DNA from: Bacillota bacterium
Lineage (GTDB): Bacteria > Bacillota > Sulfobacillia > Sulfobacillales > Sulfobacillaceae
Assembly: GCA_021841025.1 (NCBI GenBank)
Contig: JAKBWA010000048.1
Location: 1 to 60,234, forward strand
Length of the DNA stretch: 60,234 bases
Direction of reading: 5' to 3'
Positions 1 through 9,353 of this stretch are shown here, piece by piece. Positions within the stretch are counted from its first letter, which is position 1. Each line of letters opens with the position of its first letter. A model generated the notes under the pieces. It saw only the letters and a list, made by a program, of their open reading frames with translations. It was not told the origin of the DNA and made no database searches. Both the position numbers and the translations under genes were made by a program.

Positions 1-1428
1 TGTTCGATACCGCCTTGAACGGCAAGTGCAGGGCAAGACAGGATTTACCCCCAAAAGCTATCCCGCTTGAGGCTCATCTCGCCGTTTTGCCATCAGACGG
101 CCAAGAAGATTTGATTCGCCGCATTTTCGAACCTTTAGGATATAACGTGGAAATTCGAAAGACTTGGCTTGATCCCGATTTTCCCAGTTGGGGTGAGGCT
201 CCCTATTATGCCCTAACACTCAAGGCAAAAAAACCGCTTTATCCAGTGCGCCGTAAAACCCTGCTGTTTAGGGCGGGGATAGAAGGCGCTCGCCGTCAGG
301 CGAAAGTTTTTTCCTGCAATGCCATACCCGGGTCGTGTCGTGATAACCTAACTGTGTGTTCGCTCTTTGACAATAGGATATATTGGCGGTTGTCTCCCGC
401 AATCGTGGGAGGCGTAAAATATATCGCGTCGTCAAGACCAGACGTTAACAGGATTCGGCGAACGATCATTCCCCGTAACCGGAGACCTTCGGGCGACCGG
501 ATAGGGGGCTTTTGGCTAACCCTTTGCGAGTCAAGCTGACGTCAGTCGGTTCCTCGCAAGAATCTCCTCCCTTCAGGGAGGGGCGTGTCAACAACTCCTA
601 AATCATCTTTATGTATTGATTCCCGTTCTTGACAATGAGAAACATTACTACATCTCGGACGACGAAGTCGTGAAACTGCTCCGCCATGGCAAGGGGTGGC
701 TGGATACTCATCCGGAGTGCGACACTATTGCCTGGCGATACCTCAAACACAATTCACGTTTGACCCAGACCGCCCTCTTGCGTTTGACGCCCTCTCCTTC
801 ACCTCAAGAAGAATCCGTCAAACCACAACCTTTGCGTGAACAGCGTATGCAGGGCGTTCTGAATGTCCTGAAAGAGCATAACGTCCAGCGTGTTTTGGAT
901 CTGGGATGTGGCGAAGGAGAACTCCTTAGACGTCTTCTCCCCGATCCCCAATTTACAGAGCTGGTAGGTCTAGATATTTCCCCCTCAGCCTTAGAAAAGG
1001 CCAAAGAGCGCCTTGATGCCATGCCCGAGCGCCAAGCCCGCCCGGTTCAGTTGTTGCATGGCTCACTTACTTACCGCGACCGTCGTCTCGAAGGGTATGA
1101 CGCCGCATGTGTGATCGAAGTGATTGAGCATATCGATCCGGCGCTTTTGGCTTATTTTGAACAAGCGCTATTTGGCTACGCCAGACCTCGAATTGTCGTT
1201 TTAACAACACCCAACCGAGAGTACAACCGCCTGTTTGGGTCCTTAGATCCCAGCGCATTCAGGCATCCTGATCACCGTTTTGAATGGACACGCCAACAAT
1301 TTAGCCAGTGGACTGAAAAAACCGCCAGCCGCTTTGGCTACCACGTTAAGATCCAAGGAGTGGGTCCTGACGATTCTACCTTGGGCACACCTACGCAAAT
1401 GGGGGTATTCCAACGCTATGACCTTTAA
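1..1428 (+). pseudogene. hen1: Hen1 3'-terminal RNA ribose 2'-O-methyltransferase, interrupted by an insertion
   Basis: Hen1 methylates the 2'-OH of the 3' end of ribotoxin-cleaved RNA before Pnkp seals it. The frame is open from base 3 (gene cut by the window edge) to 242 and carries the N-terminal Hen1 domain (PLEAHLAVLP, then WGEAPYYALTL). It resumes at 592 with QLLNHLYVLIPVLDN and runs to 1428, including the methyltransferase core (DLGCGEGEL), the metal-site EVIEH motif, TTPNREYN and DHRFEW. Bases 243-591 interrupt it. Removing exactly those 349 bases rejoins PLY to QLLNHLY in frame with family-like spacing. Since 349 is not a multiple of three, the insertion frameshifts the gene. A TTG restart at 616 could still yield a 270-residue methyltransferase half lacking the ligase-activating N-terminus. 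The stop overlaps the pnkp start by 11 bases. Confidence 0.88.
243..591 (+). mobile_element. Solo IS200/IS605-type element without transposase or TnpB (possible omega-RNA carrier)
   Basis: This 349-base block is defined by the hen1 reading frame on both sides. It lies directly 3' of TTAT (239-242) and ends in TCAA (588-591), with no target duplication, as expected for single-strand transposition by the IS200/IS605 family. Subterminal hairpins are visible: CCCTGC/GCGGGG at 259-278, and CCTCCC-TTCA-GGGAGG at 566-581 just inside the right end. Further inside, TTTGCGAG (523-530) pairs with CTCGCAAG (553-560) around a CTGACGTCAG palindrome, and CCGG repeats flank a GC-rich loop near 480-500. No open frame resembles TnpA or TnpB. 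The structured right third resembles the scaffold of TnpB guide RNAs, which end at the right end and read into flanking DNA. The family call is inferred from ends and target preference. Confidence 0.7.
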
Positions 1429-3975
1429 CATTCCCGAACTGTCTTTAGTGGTTCTAATTGGCGCATCGGGATCGGGAAAAACCCGTTTTGCGCAAACCCA
1501 TTTTCAACCGTCTGCCATCCTCTCTTCGGACCACTGCCGGCCATGGTATCAGACGACGACAGCAACCAGGAGGCCACTCGCGACGCCTTTGACGTACTGT
1601 ACTACATTGCCCGTAAGCGGCTGGAACGAGGGCGGCTCACGGTCATTGACGCCACCAACGTCGAGGCCAAAAGGCGCCAATCACTTATTGCCCTAGCACG
1701 GGAGTATCATTTCCTGGTGACGGCCATTGTTTTGAATTTGCCCGACAAAGTTCTGTTCGCTCGCAATGATGATAGAACCGATCGTCACATTCCTCGCAAT
1801 GTCGTGCGTCGCCAACTGCGGGGGTTCTCGCCCTCACAGTCTCGGTTGCGCCGGGAAGGATTTCACCAGGTCATTATCTTGTCCTCGGAAAAAGAAATAG
1901 ACCATTTTAACTGGCAAGCTGAGCCCTTGTGGAATAACAAAATGCATGAGCACGGCCCTTTTGACATAATCGGCGATGTACATGGGTGTTTTGACGAACT
2001 TCAGACCTTATTAGAAAAGCTTGGCTACCGGTTAAGCCAGAGTCAAGGTCGTTACCACCTGGAACATCCCCAAAACCGAAAGGTCATATTTCTCGGCGAC
2101 CTGGTAGACCGGGGCCCCAACACACCTGACGTGCTGCGCCTGGTCATGGATGCCCGGGACGAAGGCACGGCTCTGGCCGTCATGGGTAATCACGAATCCA
2201 AACTGCTGAAGAAATTGAAGGGGAATGATGTCTTACTGCAACATGGCCTTCAGCAGACACTGGAGCAGCTCGAAGGAGAATCGCCAGATTTCACCCAGCG
2301 AGTTAGACACTTTTTGGACAGTCTTTTAAGTCATTATGTCCTGGATCAAGGACGGCTGGTGGTAGCGCATGCGGAGCTGCCCGAATCAATGCATGGACGC
2401 GGATCCTCTCGAGTCAGGGATTTTGCCCTCTATGGCGAAACGACCGGTGAGAGAGACGAATTTGGGTTGCCCATCCGCTATAACTGGGCGTCCGATTACC
2501 GGGGTCAGGCGTTCGTCATTTATGGACACACTCCCGTTTTGTATTCACAGTGGCTGAACAGAACCTTAAATATTGATACCGGCTGCGTTTTCGGAGGAAA
2601 ACTCACAGCCTTTCGTTATCCGGAAAATGAATGGAGTGACGTTCAAGTTTTCAAGACTTATTATGACCCCATTCGCCCCGTGGGATCAGCAAGGACAAAT
2701 GAGACGACCTTCATATCCCGAGAACATGACCCCATTCTTGATATCGCCGATTTCCAAGGATCCAAGCGAATTCACACGAGGCTAATAGGAGATATCCTCA
2801 TCCCGGAAGAAAACCAGCAAGCCGCCTTAGAAGTATTAAGTCGGTATACCATCGACCCCAAAGGGTTGATTTATCTCCCGCCTGCGATGTCTCCGGCAGA
2901 AACCAGCAAACGCCCAGGGCTGTTAGAGCATCCCCAGGAAGCGTTTTCCTATTTTCACGCACAAGGTGTTCCCCAAGTGGTGGTAGAGCCTAAACACATG
3001 GGATCTCGCGCCGTTGTCATCGTGTGCCGTGACAATCAGACAATACGTACACGTTTTGGAATTCCGGAAGAGAGCATAGGAACCGTGTACACCCGAACCG
3101 GCAGGAGATTTTTTCGCGATCTTACCCTAGAATCGAAATTCCTGGAACGAATTCAGCAGGCCGCCGAAAAAGCCAACGTGTTCTCACTTGTTGATTCAAA
3201 CTGGCTGATCCTGGATACTGAAATGATGCCATGGTCTTTCAAAGCCGAGGATTTGCTCACTGAACAGTATGCGCGGGTAGGGCGTGCAACCATCATGGGT
3301 TTTGATGCGGCAGAAAGCCTCTTTTCCCAAGCCCAGGAACGAGGCTTGGACGTATCCGAATTGACAGAACGGTTCTCTTTAAGAAAATTAGCCGTGGAAC
3401 AGTTCATTCAAACTTACAGAAGATATTCCTGGGCGGTCCATAGTGTGGAAGACATCAAGCTAGCAGCGTTTCACCTGCTAGCCTCGGAAAAAGGCGTGCA
3501 TAGCGCCCAAAACCATTTGTGGCATCTCGACATAGCGCATAGACTGACAGCGGCAGATCCTGAACTTTTTCAAGACACGCCGTATCTGCAAGTAAACACG
3601 AATGATGAACAAAGCAGGGCACAAGGCATAAAATGGTGGGAAGAATTGACGGCGCAAGGGGTGGAGGGAGTCGTCGTTAAACCTCTGTCCTTTATAGCGC
3701 GCAGTCCTCGGGGCAAATTAGTGCAACCTGCCCTGAAAGTCCGGGGCAAAGAATATCTTCGTATTGTCTATGGCCCCACTTATACGGAAGATGACAACTT
3801 GATCCGGCTTCGCCAACGCTTTGTGGGAAAGAAAAGGCGTTTGGCTTTACAGGAATTCGCTCTGGGCATCGAAGCCTTAAGCCGCTTTGTTGCCCAGGAA
3901 CCCTTGTACCGAGTTCACGAATGCATCCAGGGCGTGCTCGCTTTGGAAACTGAAGGGGTGGACCCAAGACTCTAG
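1418..3975 (+). pseudogene. pnkp: Pnkp polynucleotide kinase-phosphatase-ligase, single-base frameshift
   Basis: Pnkp heals and seals broken RNA: 5' kinase, 2',3' phosphatase and adenylyltransferase/ligase in one chain. From ATG 1418 the frame reads the kinase P-loop GASGSGKT and SSDHCR. At about 1540 the reading shifts: the expected continuation MVSDDDSNQEATRDAF is in the next frame (from 1543). One missing G in CGG(G)CC explains this, and no slippery heptamer is visible. After the shift the kinase remainder (VIDATNV, RNDDRTDR), the calcineurin-type phosphatase (DIIGDVHGC, FLGDLVDRG, VMGNHES) and the nucleotidyltransferase (lysine in VEPKHMGSRA; EGVVVKPL) are intact to 3975. The corrected protein would be about 850 residues, close to the roughly 870 of clostridial Pnkp. 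A start at ATG 1543 would lack the P-loop. A sequencing error cannot be excluded. Confidence 0.85.
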
Positions 3976-4284
3976 TTGCTGACACTCCTCTTACCCCGAA
4001 CCGTACTTTTCCCCTGTTCAGGGACCATCGTGCCAGGGGTCTTGAACAAAGGCCCCTGATCTCTATTGCTTCAAAATGAGCTGAAGTCTTCCCTCCAGTG
4101 AACGACATCCGAAATGAACGACCTTAACATAACCTTCACACCATCATCATCAAACAATAAAGAAGCCGTCATACAATGATGGCGAGGAGATTCAGGGGAA
4201 TCAAACCCCCAATGGGGTTAGGGCCTTAAAAAGTCTGGTTGCCTCATATCATAGGGCCGAGAACCCTGGAAAGGGAGGAATCAT
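3976..4284. other. Gap with a possible weak terminator
   Basis: No gene is visible. An imperfect stem-loop (GTTCA 4016-4020 with TGAAC 4043-4047, extended by GACC/GGTC) follows pnkp and could act as a weak terminator. AAGGGAGGAATCAT at about 4271-4284 is the ribosome binding site of the next gene. Confidence 0.4.
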
Positions 4285-4527
4285 ATGCTAAAACATCGCA
4301 ATCCCCCACTATTTTCACCGGGCCAGTCTGGAAAGTGGGCAGCATGCACGAAGTGTCTGGGATATGGGGAAAGATTTTGTGAGCATTGCGAGGGCAATGG
4401 CTGCAGTCGCTGCGCTTTAGAAGGGCACACCCTGTGTACGTGGTGCCAGGGTTTTGGTGAACTCCCTGTTCAAAGCAACAAAAGAACCGAGAGCTTCTCC
4501 CTTGACTTGTTAGGCGATGTCTTTTAG
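4285..4527 (+). CDS. Small cysteine-rich, DnaJ zinc-finger-like protein
   Basis: An 80-residue protein with four CxxC pairs: CTKC, CEHC, CSRC and CTWC. The glycines after them (CLGYG, CEGNG, CQGFG) match the CxxCxGxG repeat that binds two zinc ions in DnaJ and related domains. No J-domain or other part is attached. AAGGGAGGAATCAT precedes ATG 4285, a good ribosome binding site. The protein probably binds zinc and may act as a small chaperone or protein-binding module, but its partner is not evident from the neighbourhood. Function beyond metal binding is unknown. Confidence 0.7.
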   Translation: MLKHRNPPLFSPGQSGKWAACTKCLGYGERFCEHCEGNGCSRCALEGHTLCTWCQGFGELPVQSNKRTESFSLDLLGDVF

Positions 4528-4738
4528 ACGCTGAAGCCCAGGAAGGCCAAGCACACTTGCGGCAACTTGAAATGTCGGCATCAAAGAATTGTCACGCAAG
4601 AAAAGGTTCATCTCTATGTTCCACAGCTCTCGCCGATTGACGCCACAAATCTTGGCTAAGAAAAAACACTCTTCAGGGCGACATTCATCTCCTCTTCCAT
4701 CTTAGATGCACTTTTACTTTTACGAAGGAGGCAATTCA

Positions 4739-5512
4739 ATGGGATTAATTATTGTGACTAACGATGATGGGTATCAGTCCATAGGTTTGGAGATACTGGC
4801 TCATGCGATAAAAACCTTGGAACATGATGTATTGGTGATCGCTCCGGAAAGCAACCAAAGCGGCAAGAGCCACAGTATCAGTCATGGTCCTCTTCACGTC
4901 AAGAATTTTAGTCAGCACCAGGGTTGGTGGGTCGTTTCCGGAACCCCTGTCGATTGTGTTCGGCTCGCTTTGTCCGAATATGGTCCCCACAACCCCGACC
5001 CCATTTGTGTAATTTCAGGCATTAACCGGGGTTGGAACTTTGGCTATCACCTCATGGCGTCCGGCACAGTGGCAGCAGCTCGTGAAGCCTCATTGCAGAA
5101 TATTCCGAGCATGGCCTTATCAGCGCCAGAAGATGCCTCTTGGGAAAAAATACTGGCCATGACAGTTCTTCATCTCAATGAGTGGATCGCCTATGCTGTC
5201 CGGAACCCCGGGCTTTATCTCAATATCAATTTTCCCGAATCGGGACGGGAATGGCAATGGGCACAACCCAAGACTCAACCGCCTGGCCTATACGTTAGCA
5301 ATGTGGTAAGTACCGCATGGGGAGATAAGGTGTCTTTTGACTATGAAGAGGATCATGGCCTTCAGAGCGGTCCCGAAGACTTGAGCACCGACGTCGCGAT
5401 GGTCAAGTCGGGCATTATTGCCGTATCGGCTCTGCCCCAAGGAACAATGGACGTGGTAGCACCCAAGACACTGCAAATGGCAGGCCCGCTCGCGCAAGGT
5501 TGGCGCTCCTGA
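4739..5512 (+). CDS. surE: 5'-nucleotidase SurE
   Basis: SurE is a metal-dependent 5'/3'-nucleotidase and exopolyphosphatase linked to stationary-phase survival. The N-terminus IIVTNDDGYQSIGLEIL holds the paired metal-binding aspartates, followed by APESNQSGKSHSIS (metal and phosphate site) and SGINRGWNFGYHLMASGTVAAAREA, all family signatures. The chosen ATG 4739 is preceded by GAAGGAGG and gives 257 residues, a normal SurE length. An upstream in-frame start at 4706 lacks a ribosome binding site. The gene stands alone and converges on the secreted protein at 5595-6158. Confidence 0.95.
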   Translation: MGLIIVTNDDGYQSIGLEILAHAIKTLEHDVLVIAPESNQSGKSHSISHGPLHVKNFSQHQGWWVVSGTPVDCVRLALSEYGPHNPDPICVISGINRGWNFGYHLMASGTVAAAREASLQNIPSMALSAPEDASWEKILAMTVLHLNEWIAYAVRNPGLYLNINFPESGREWQWAQPKTQPPGLYVSNVVSTAWGDKVSFDYEEDHGLQSGPEDLSTDVAMVKSGIIAVSALPQGTMDVVAPKTLQMAGPLAQGWRS

Positions 5513-5594
5513 CTTTCCCAAAGTTTTTGTTGAAGACTCGCCCAAGACACTAGAGTAAGCCAGTGGTGTTGCAAACCTCAGTGCACGTGCCGGG

Positions 5595-6158
5595 CTATGA
5601 AGTCTTGGCACTGCTATTTTTTATCGTATTGCCGCTATCCGTGACAGCCATGATCTCCTTGATGCGGCCAGCTTTTGAACTATCGACACCGTACCAGAAA
5701 TATCCATTGTTCGTGGCAAGACTGACCGTGCGCCCGTTCGAAAAGATCACAAGAACACTTCGCACATTAGGCGCAAAAACCCTTCCAAAGATATATTCAA
5801 TCCCTCCGTCACCCAGTTCACCGTACTGGATTGGCCTCGAGACGGTATCTTTGAGTTGAAAAGAATTGCTGCCATAGCCGGATGGAACCATGACAAAACC
5901 CTCAAAGCATGGCCGGCCATTAACCTCAAATGAAGCAAAGGCCAATCCCTTCCCGCTTTTTCGGGCCAGGTGAATCACGCGAATATGGCGAGGGACCCGG
6001 CTTTTTGCGAAAAGTTGGTTTTGCACGTCCAAGGTAACTTGCTTGGCGGAGAACAATTTGGCCGCTGGTGAAGAAGACCGGCGATTGACAGCGTAAGTCT
6101 GGACTCCCAAGACGGTCACAAACAACAAGATAAAGCCCAACCATATTTTCCTTGGCAC
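5595..6158 (-). CDS. Secreted or membrane-anchored protein of unknown function
   Basis: A 187-residue protein with a short basic start followed by a hydrophobic segment (IWLGFILLFVTVLGVQTYAV), so it is exported and probably N-terminally anchored. The rest is soluble and mixed alpha/beta with one cysteine. The GTG start is preceded by GAGGG at good spacing. I recognise no family. The pattern (short TM, then a beta-rich domain with FEVNGRP, GIEYIFGRVF, GRTVSLAT) suggests an extracytoplasmic domain. It faces surE with an 82-base gap. Confidence 0.55.
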   Translation of the reverse strand: MPRKIWLGFILLFVTVLGVQTYAVNRRSSSPAAKLFSAKQVTLDVQNQLFAKSRVPRHIRVIHLARKSGKGLAFASFEVNGRPCFEGFVMVPSGYGSNSFQLKDTVSRPIQYGELGDGGIEYIFGRVFAPNVRSVLVIFSNGRTVSLATNNGYFWYGVDSSKAGRIKEIMAVTDSGNTIKNSSAKTS

Positions 6159-6619
6159 TAAAATCCCTCGTTACGTAATATATTTTTCAAAAAATCATTC
6201 GCGTTTTCTTGGGTTTGCTCAGTGAATACATTTGCCGATATTTTGGCTTATATTCGCATTATATTCTTCGCTAAGACGAGGGGAAAAGGGTTATACGAAT
6301 GAATACCAAAGACCCTGCACAGTAATTCTTTCTCTGCTCAGCCCGCGAGATACCTCAACTGCCGTTTGTTGCACCGAAATTGGTACTCGCTTCATTTTCC
6401 GTCCGAAGGATCGGGAATTGGGAGAAACAATCGTTTCAAGCCCGGGTCTTTCACGAAAGGCCAGTCTCCCCAGACGATTTTCGTGGAGGGAGTCTTCATG
6501 GCTCGCCACAGTTATTTCCATGATAACATCAAGAAAAAAGAAGGCAGATCCCCACACGATAGGACCAACCTCTTCCCGGAAACTTGAAATCTGCCAAAAT
6601 CGGTCTCTTTTCGCGTGGG
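6159..6619. other. Gap without a recognised gene
   Basis: Overlapping open frames exist on both strands (6232-6723 plus, 6291-6686 minus), but neither has a convincing ribosome binding site or a recognisable sequence. The AT-rich part near 6165-6260 probably holds the promoter of the minus-strand gene at 5595-6158. Confidence 0.35.
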
Positions 6620-7261
6620 CTATTTCCGTATCATTCCCTCCGGCGCAGACTGACCCTCCCCCTGACCAGGAGAAGAGACGAGACATGAGTGAAAAATATA
6701 GCCAAACCCGCGAACATTCTTGATATGATCAGCGCCGAGTTCGTGGGTGATGGAATGCAGCGCCGCTTTGAGACTATGAGTGGTCCACGGCGTGAGATGA
6801 CGCGACTGTGATTCTTGGTTGATGTCGACTAAACGCAGGACCTGCTCAGGGTACGTCATAAAAATCGCGAGCAATTGAATAGCTCGCGACGAGAGGGACA
6901 AAACCTGGCCCCGATGCGACAGATGGGGAGAAAACTCGACACATGACAGGGGTGCATAACGCTTCGTCAAAAACTCGGCCGGATCCACTGAGGTCAATTG
7001 CGAAATGCCAGATTGAACGTATCTCGTTAACAATACCACGGGGATGCCGTGATTCGTGGCCGTTTCGATGACGGCATCACATTCCTTTGGATCCGAAAAC
7101 CAGCCCACCTCGACCGCAAACAGATCGACCTCACGGCAAACGAGAGCATGCAAAACCTGGTTAATGGTGTCCAGGCGTCTTAAACGCACTGTTGCCGTCG
7201 TCGTCGGCAAGAAATCGGTAATCGGTTTGACACTAATATAACCCATGGTAACAGGCGGCAT
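6620..7261 (-). CDS. OmpR/PhoB-type DNA-binding protein with a degenerate receiver-like N-terminus
   Basis: A 213-residue protein. The C-terminal half matches the winged-helix domain of OmpR/PhoB regulators: a beta-hairpin entry (LSLSSRAIQLLAIFM), a recognition region (TTHSLKAALHSITHELG) and the closing hairpin IKNVRGFGYIF, equivalent to the usual RGxGYxF. The N-terminal half has the rough alternation of a receiver (VDLFAVEVGW, GIPVVLLTRY, PAEFLTKRY), but the acidic cluster and phosphorylatable aspartate are not clear. It may therefore act without phosphorylation. AAGGAGG sits seven bases before ATG 7261. No sensor kinase is adjacent, so target and signal are unknown. Confidence 0.7.
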   Translation of the reverse strand: MPPVTMGYISVKPITDFLPTTTATVRLRRLDTINQVLHALVCREVDLFAVEVGWFSDPKECDAVIETATNHGIPVVLLTRYVQSGISQLTSVDPAEFLTKRYAPLSCVEFSPHLSHRGQVLSLSSRAIQLLAIFMTYPEQVLRLVDINQESQSRHLTPWTTHSLKAALHSITHELGADHIKNVRGFGYIFHSCLVSSPGQGEGQSAPEGMIRK

Positions 7262-7465
7262 CCGTCATCCTCCTTGGGGCCGTGACCCTCATTCGCCCAA
7301 ATACCCACAATTGCTAAAGTCACTATGCTCAACGAACTGCGCGCCAACATTTTGGTCTTTGTCTCGTGCTTAGCTGCGGCAGTGGGGCATCATAGCCTTT
7401 CTCCCCAAAGACTTCCATCTTAATCAGGCGAAATCTCTTGAGTCCTTTCGTAGGCGCACCTTCAA

Positions 7466-7651
7466 TTACACGTGTCTAAACACGCTGAGAGCTAATGTCA
7501 AAAGCATCACGGCAAGATACGTGACATCATTAGCCCAAGAGGGAAGGAAGCCATGGGCCACTTCCTCTCCGAACATGCCAACAAAGACGCCCCAAAGAAT
7601 TCTTTTGTCTTCGTAAAACAAGTGAGCAATAAATCTTATGCCTTGTTTCAT
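7466..7651 (-). CDS. Small membrane protein, unknown function
   Basis: From ATG 7651 the product has 61 residues and one clear C-terminal hydrophobic stretch (VTYLAVMLLTLALSVF), preceded by an amphipathic segment (ILWGVFVGMFGEEVAHGFL). The start is chosen because GGAGG lies six bases upstream; the longer frame to 7684 would overlap that site. No family is recognised. It may be a single-pass inner-membrane peptide. Confidence 0.45.
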   Translation of the reverse strand: MKQGIRFIAHLFYEDKRILWGVFVGMFGEEVAHGFLPSWANDVTYLAVMLLTLALSVFRHV

Positions 7652-7767
7652 ACCCATCCTCCGCACTAAATGATCTTGGCCCAAATCATCCCGGCCCCTT
7701 GTGAAATCGCTGTCCCAGTCCCATGTTGTCTAAGACACATAAAAGTTCTTGCGCGCCCAGAATTGTT

Positions 7768-8544
7768 CTATGGACTTTTTGCCCCTTCGTCGCTCGAAAA
7801 GGAATGAGCCCTTGCTGAATCGGGCGAAGAACGCGACTTCATAATCACAATCAATATTAGAGAGAACAATAGATATAAAACCAGGAGGCCAAAATAACTG
7901 CCCTTGCCCAAAATCCATTGAACCCCGACCCCTTCTGCCGTCCACAACGTGCCCAAAGCCGTCAACATGACCCCGACCACATATTTGATGCCATTTTCGG
8001 GCAAAGACTGGAGGGGCCGCCGAAATATAAAGCCAAGCAACGCGACGGCGATAATACCTGTGGCACTGCCTATCACGGCATATTTCATCATGTCAGCAAA
8101 CGAGCCAAAGCTCACCACGGTAAAGGCCACTTCAGACCCTTCTAGCACCGTAGCCCCATAAGTGATGGACAAAGCCACGCGATCGACCCGAGAATTCTTG
8201 GGACCACTGTGAGAAAGTTTGACAAACGTCTTTTCAAATGCCTCCCTCTCATCACGGAATTTTTTGAGTCCGCCATAACGTTGAATCGACTTAACCAGCC
8301 AACGTGAACCGAAAAGGAAAAGAAACAATCCAATGACCACATTGAGGAGATGAAGCGGAAGGATACCCATCACCATTTTTCCCAGCAACAGAATCGCGAC
8401 AGCCAGTGTCAAAATTCCTGCCAACAATCCCAAATAGGCCGATTTCCAGTTGCGGGTTAACCCCGTGGCCAAAACCACTGTGAAGGTTTCTATCGATTCG
8501 ACGGCTCCCGCCAAAAAAGTTGCTAACAATATGGAAAGAACCAA
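7768..8544 (-). CDS. Multi-pass membrane protein of the COG4280 kind, possible cation transporter
   Basis: A 258-residue protein with about six or seven hydrophobic segments arranged as two related halves. Each half has an acidic motif in the membrane: GAVESIETFTVVLA near the N-terminus and TVLEGSEVAFTVVSFG in the middle. Paired acidic motifs of this form recur in cation transport families such as GDT1/TMEM165, LysE and FTR1. I place it near the uncharacterised COG4280 group, from memory. The start is TTG 8544, eight bases after GGAGGG. It lies just downstream of the VIT1-like gene on the same strand, which fits a metal or cation role, but the substrate is not readable. Confidence 0.6.
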   Translation of the reverse strand: MVLSILLATFLAGAVESIETFTVVLATGLTRNWKSAYLGLLAGILTLAVAILLLGKMVMGILPLHLLNVVIGLFLFLFGSRWLVKSIQRYGGLKKFRDEREAFEKTFVKLSHSGPKNSRVDRVALSITYGATVLEGSEVAFTVVSFGSFADMMKYAVIGSATGIIAVALLGFIFRRPLQSLPENGIKYVVGVMLTALGTLWTAEGVGVQWILGKGSYFGLLVLYLLFSLILIVIMKSRSSPDSARAHSFSSDEGAKSP

Positions 8545-8618
8545 TACCCCACACCCTCCTCATCGCTTCTGTCAATGGCCCTGCCGCGATTTTTCCGCAA
8601 GGATAATCTTCTCTAAGC

Positions 8619-9353
8619 CTACCTTCCAAAAATCGGAGCAATGAGATTTCCTGCCGCCATACCGATACCGGCGGCAATGGCCGCCACCACTAAAAAGGAC
8701 AGACCCGAACGCCACAAAGGCTTATGGGAAAAGCGGCCGGTAAGGGCTCCCAGCATAAAAGCCGTGAGTGCCGATAACATAATCACCCAAAGAAATACCG
8801 CTTGAGGATGGGGGGAGAAAAAATTTGGAATAAGAGGCGGCAGAGAACCCATGCAAACCGCGAGAGCCATCAGTCCCGCGTTGGTCCAAGGGTTTTCAAA
8901 ATTCTCCGCCAAAATCCCCAGTTCATCACGCAACATCAGGTTTAGCCACAATTTCTTGTCTTGTACAAACCGGTTGAGAAACACTTGCGTTTCATCCTCT
9001 GAAAACCCGTAGCCGCGGTAAATTTGCCGCATTTCATTTAATTCTTCCTCGGGATTTTCTTCGATTTCTCTCTCTTCGCGCACGACCTGGGCTTGATGGT
9101 ACTGAACTTCGGTTCTTGTTGACAAATATGATCCGAGCGCCATAGACACGACAGCTGCTAAAATGGCCGCGATTGTGGCGCCAAGAACCGTCCCTTGCTT
9201 GGCGCCCGCAAAAGTGAGACCGGCAACAAGCCCAACAGTTGCCACCAAGCCATCATTGACCCCAAACACCAGTTGCCTGAGTGTCGTCGCATGAGTACCG
9301 TGCCACGATTCATCTTGATAGCTCTCAGGATGAATGGAACTAATCTGTGCCAT
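8619..9353 (-). CDS. VIT1/CCC1 family iron/manganese transporter
   Basis: A 244-residue protein of the vacuolar iron transporter family, which moves Fe2+ or Mn2+ out of the cytosol by proton antiport. Family marks are the first-helix motif FGVNDGLVATVGLVAGL, a second helix with ALGSYLSTRTE, and the long acidic cytoplasmic stretch (REEREIEENPEEELNEMRQIYR) that binds metal in plant VIT1. Two more hydrophobic pairs follow at the C-terminus. ATG 9353 is chosen because TAAAGGAG precedes it; the longer frame upstream begins in non-coding-looking sequence. It is co-oriented with the COG4280-like gene 74 bases downstream. In an iron-rich acidic habitat an iron-detoxifying role would be sensible, but that is inference. 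Confidence 0.88.
   Translation of the reverse strand: MAQISSIHPESYQDESWHGTHATTLRQLVFGVNDGLVATVGLVAGLTFAGAKQGTVLGATIAAILAAVVSMALGSYLSTRTEVQYHQAQVVREEREIEENPEEELNEMRQIYRGYGFSEDETQVFLNRFVQDKKLWLNLMLRDELGILAENFENPWTNAGLMALAVCMGSLPPLIPNFFSPHPQAVFLWVIMLSALTAFMLGALTGRFSHKPLWRSGLSFLVVAAIAAGIGMAAGNLIAPIFGR

Noticed and set aside
15-539. A 174-residue open frame starting inside hen1
   Set aside because: Only the first 76 codons are hen1; the rest is non-coding reading through the inserted element.
6232-6723. Overlapping frames on both strands in the gap before the OmpR-type regulator
   Set aside because: No ribosome binding site, no recognisable family, and the two strands compete equally.
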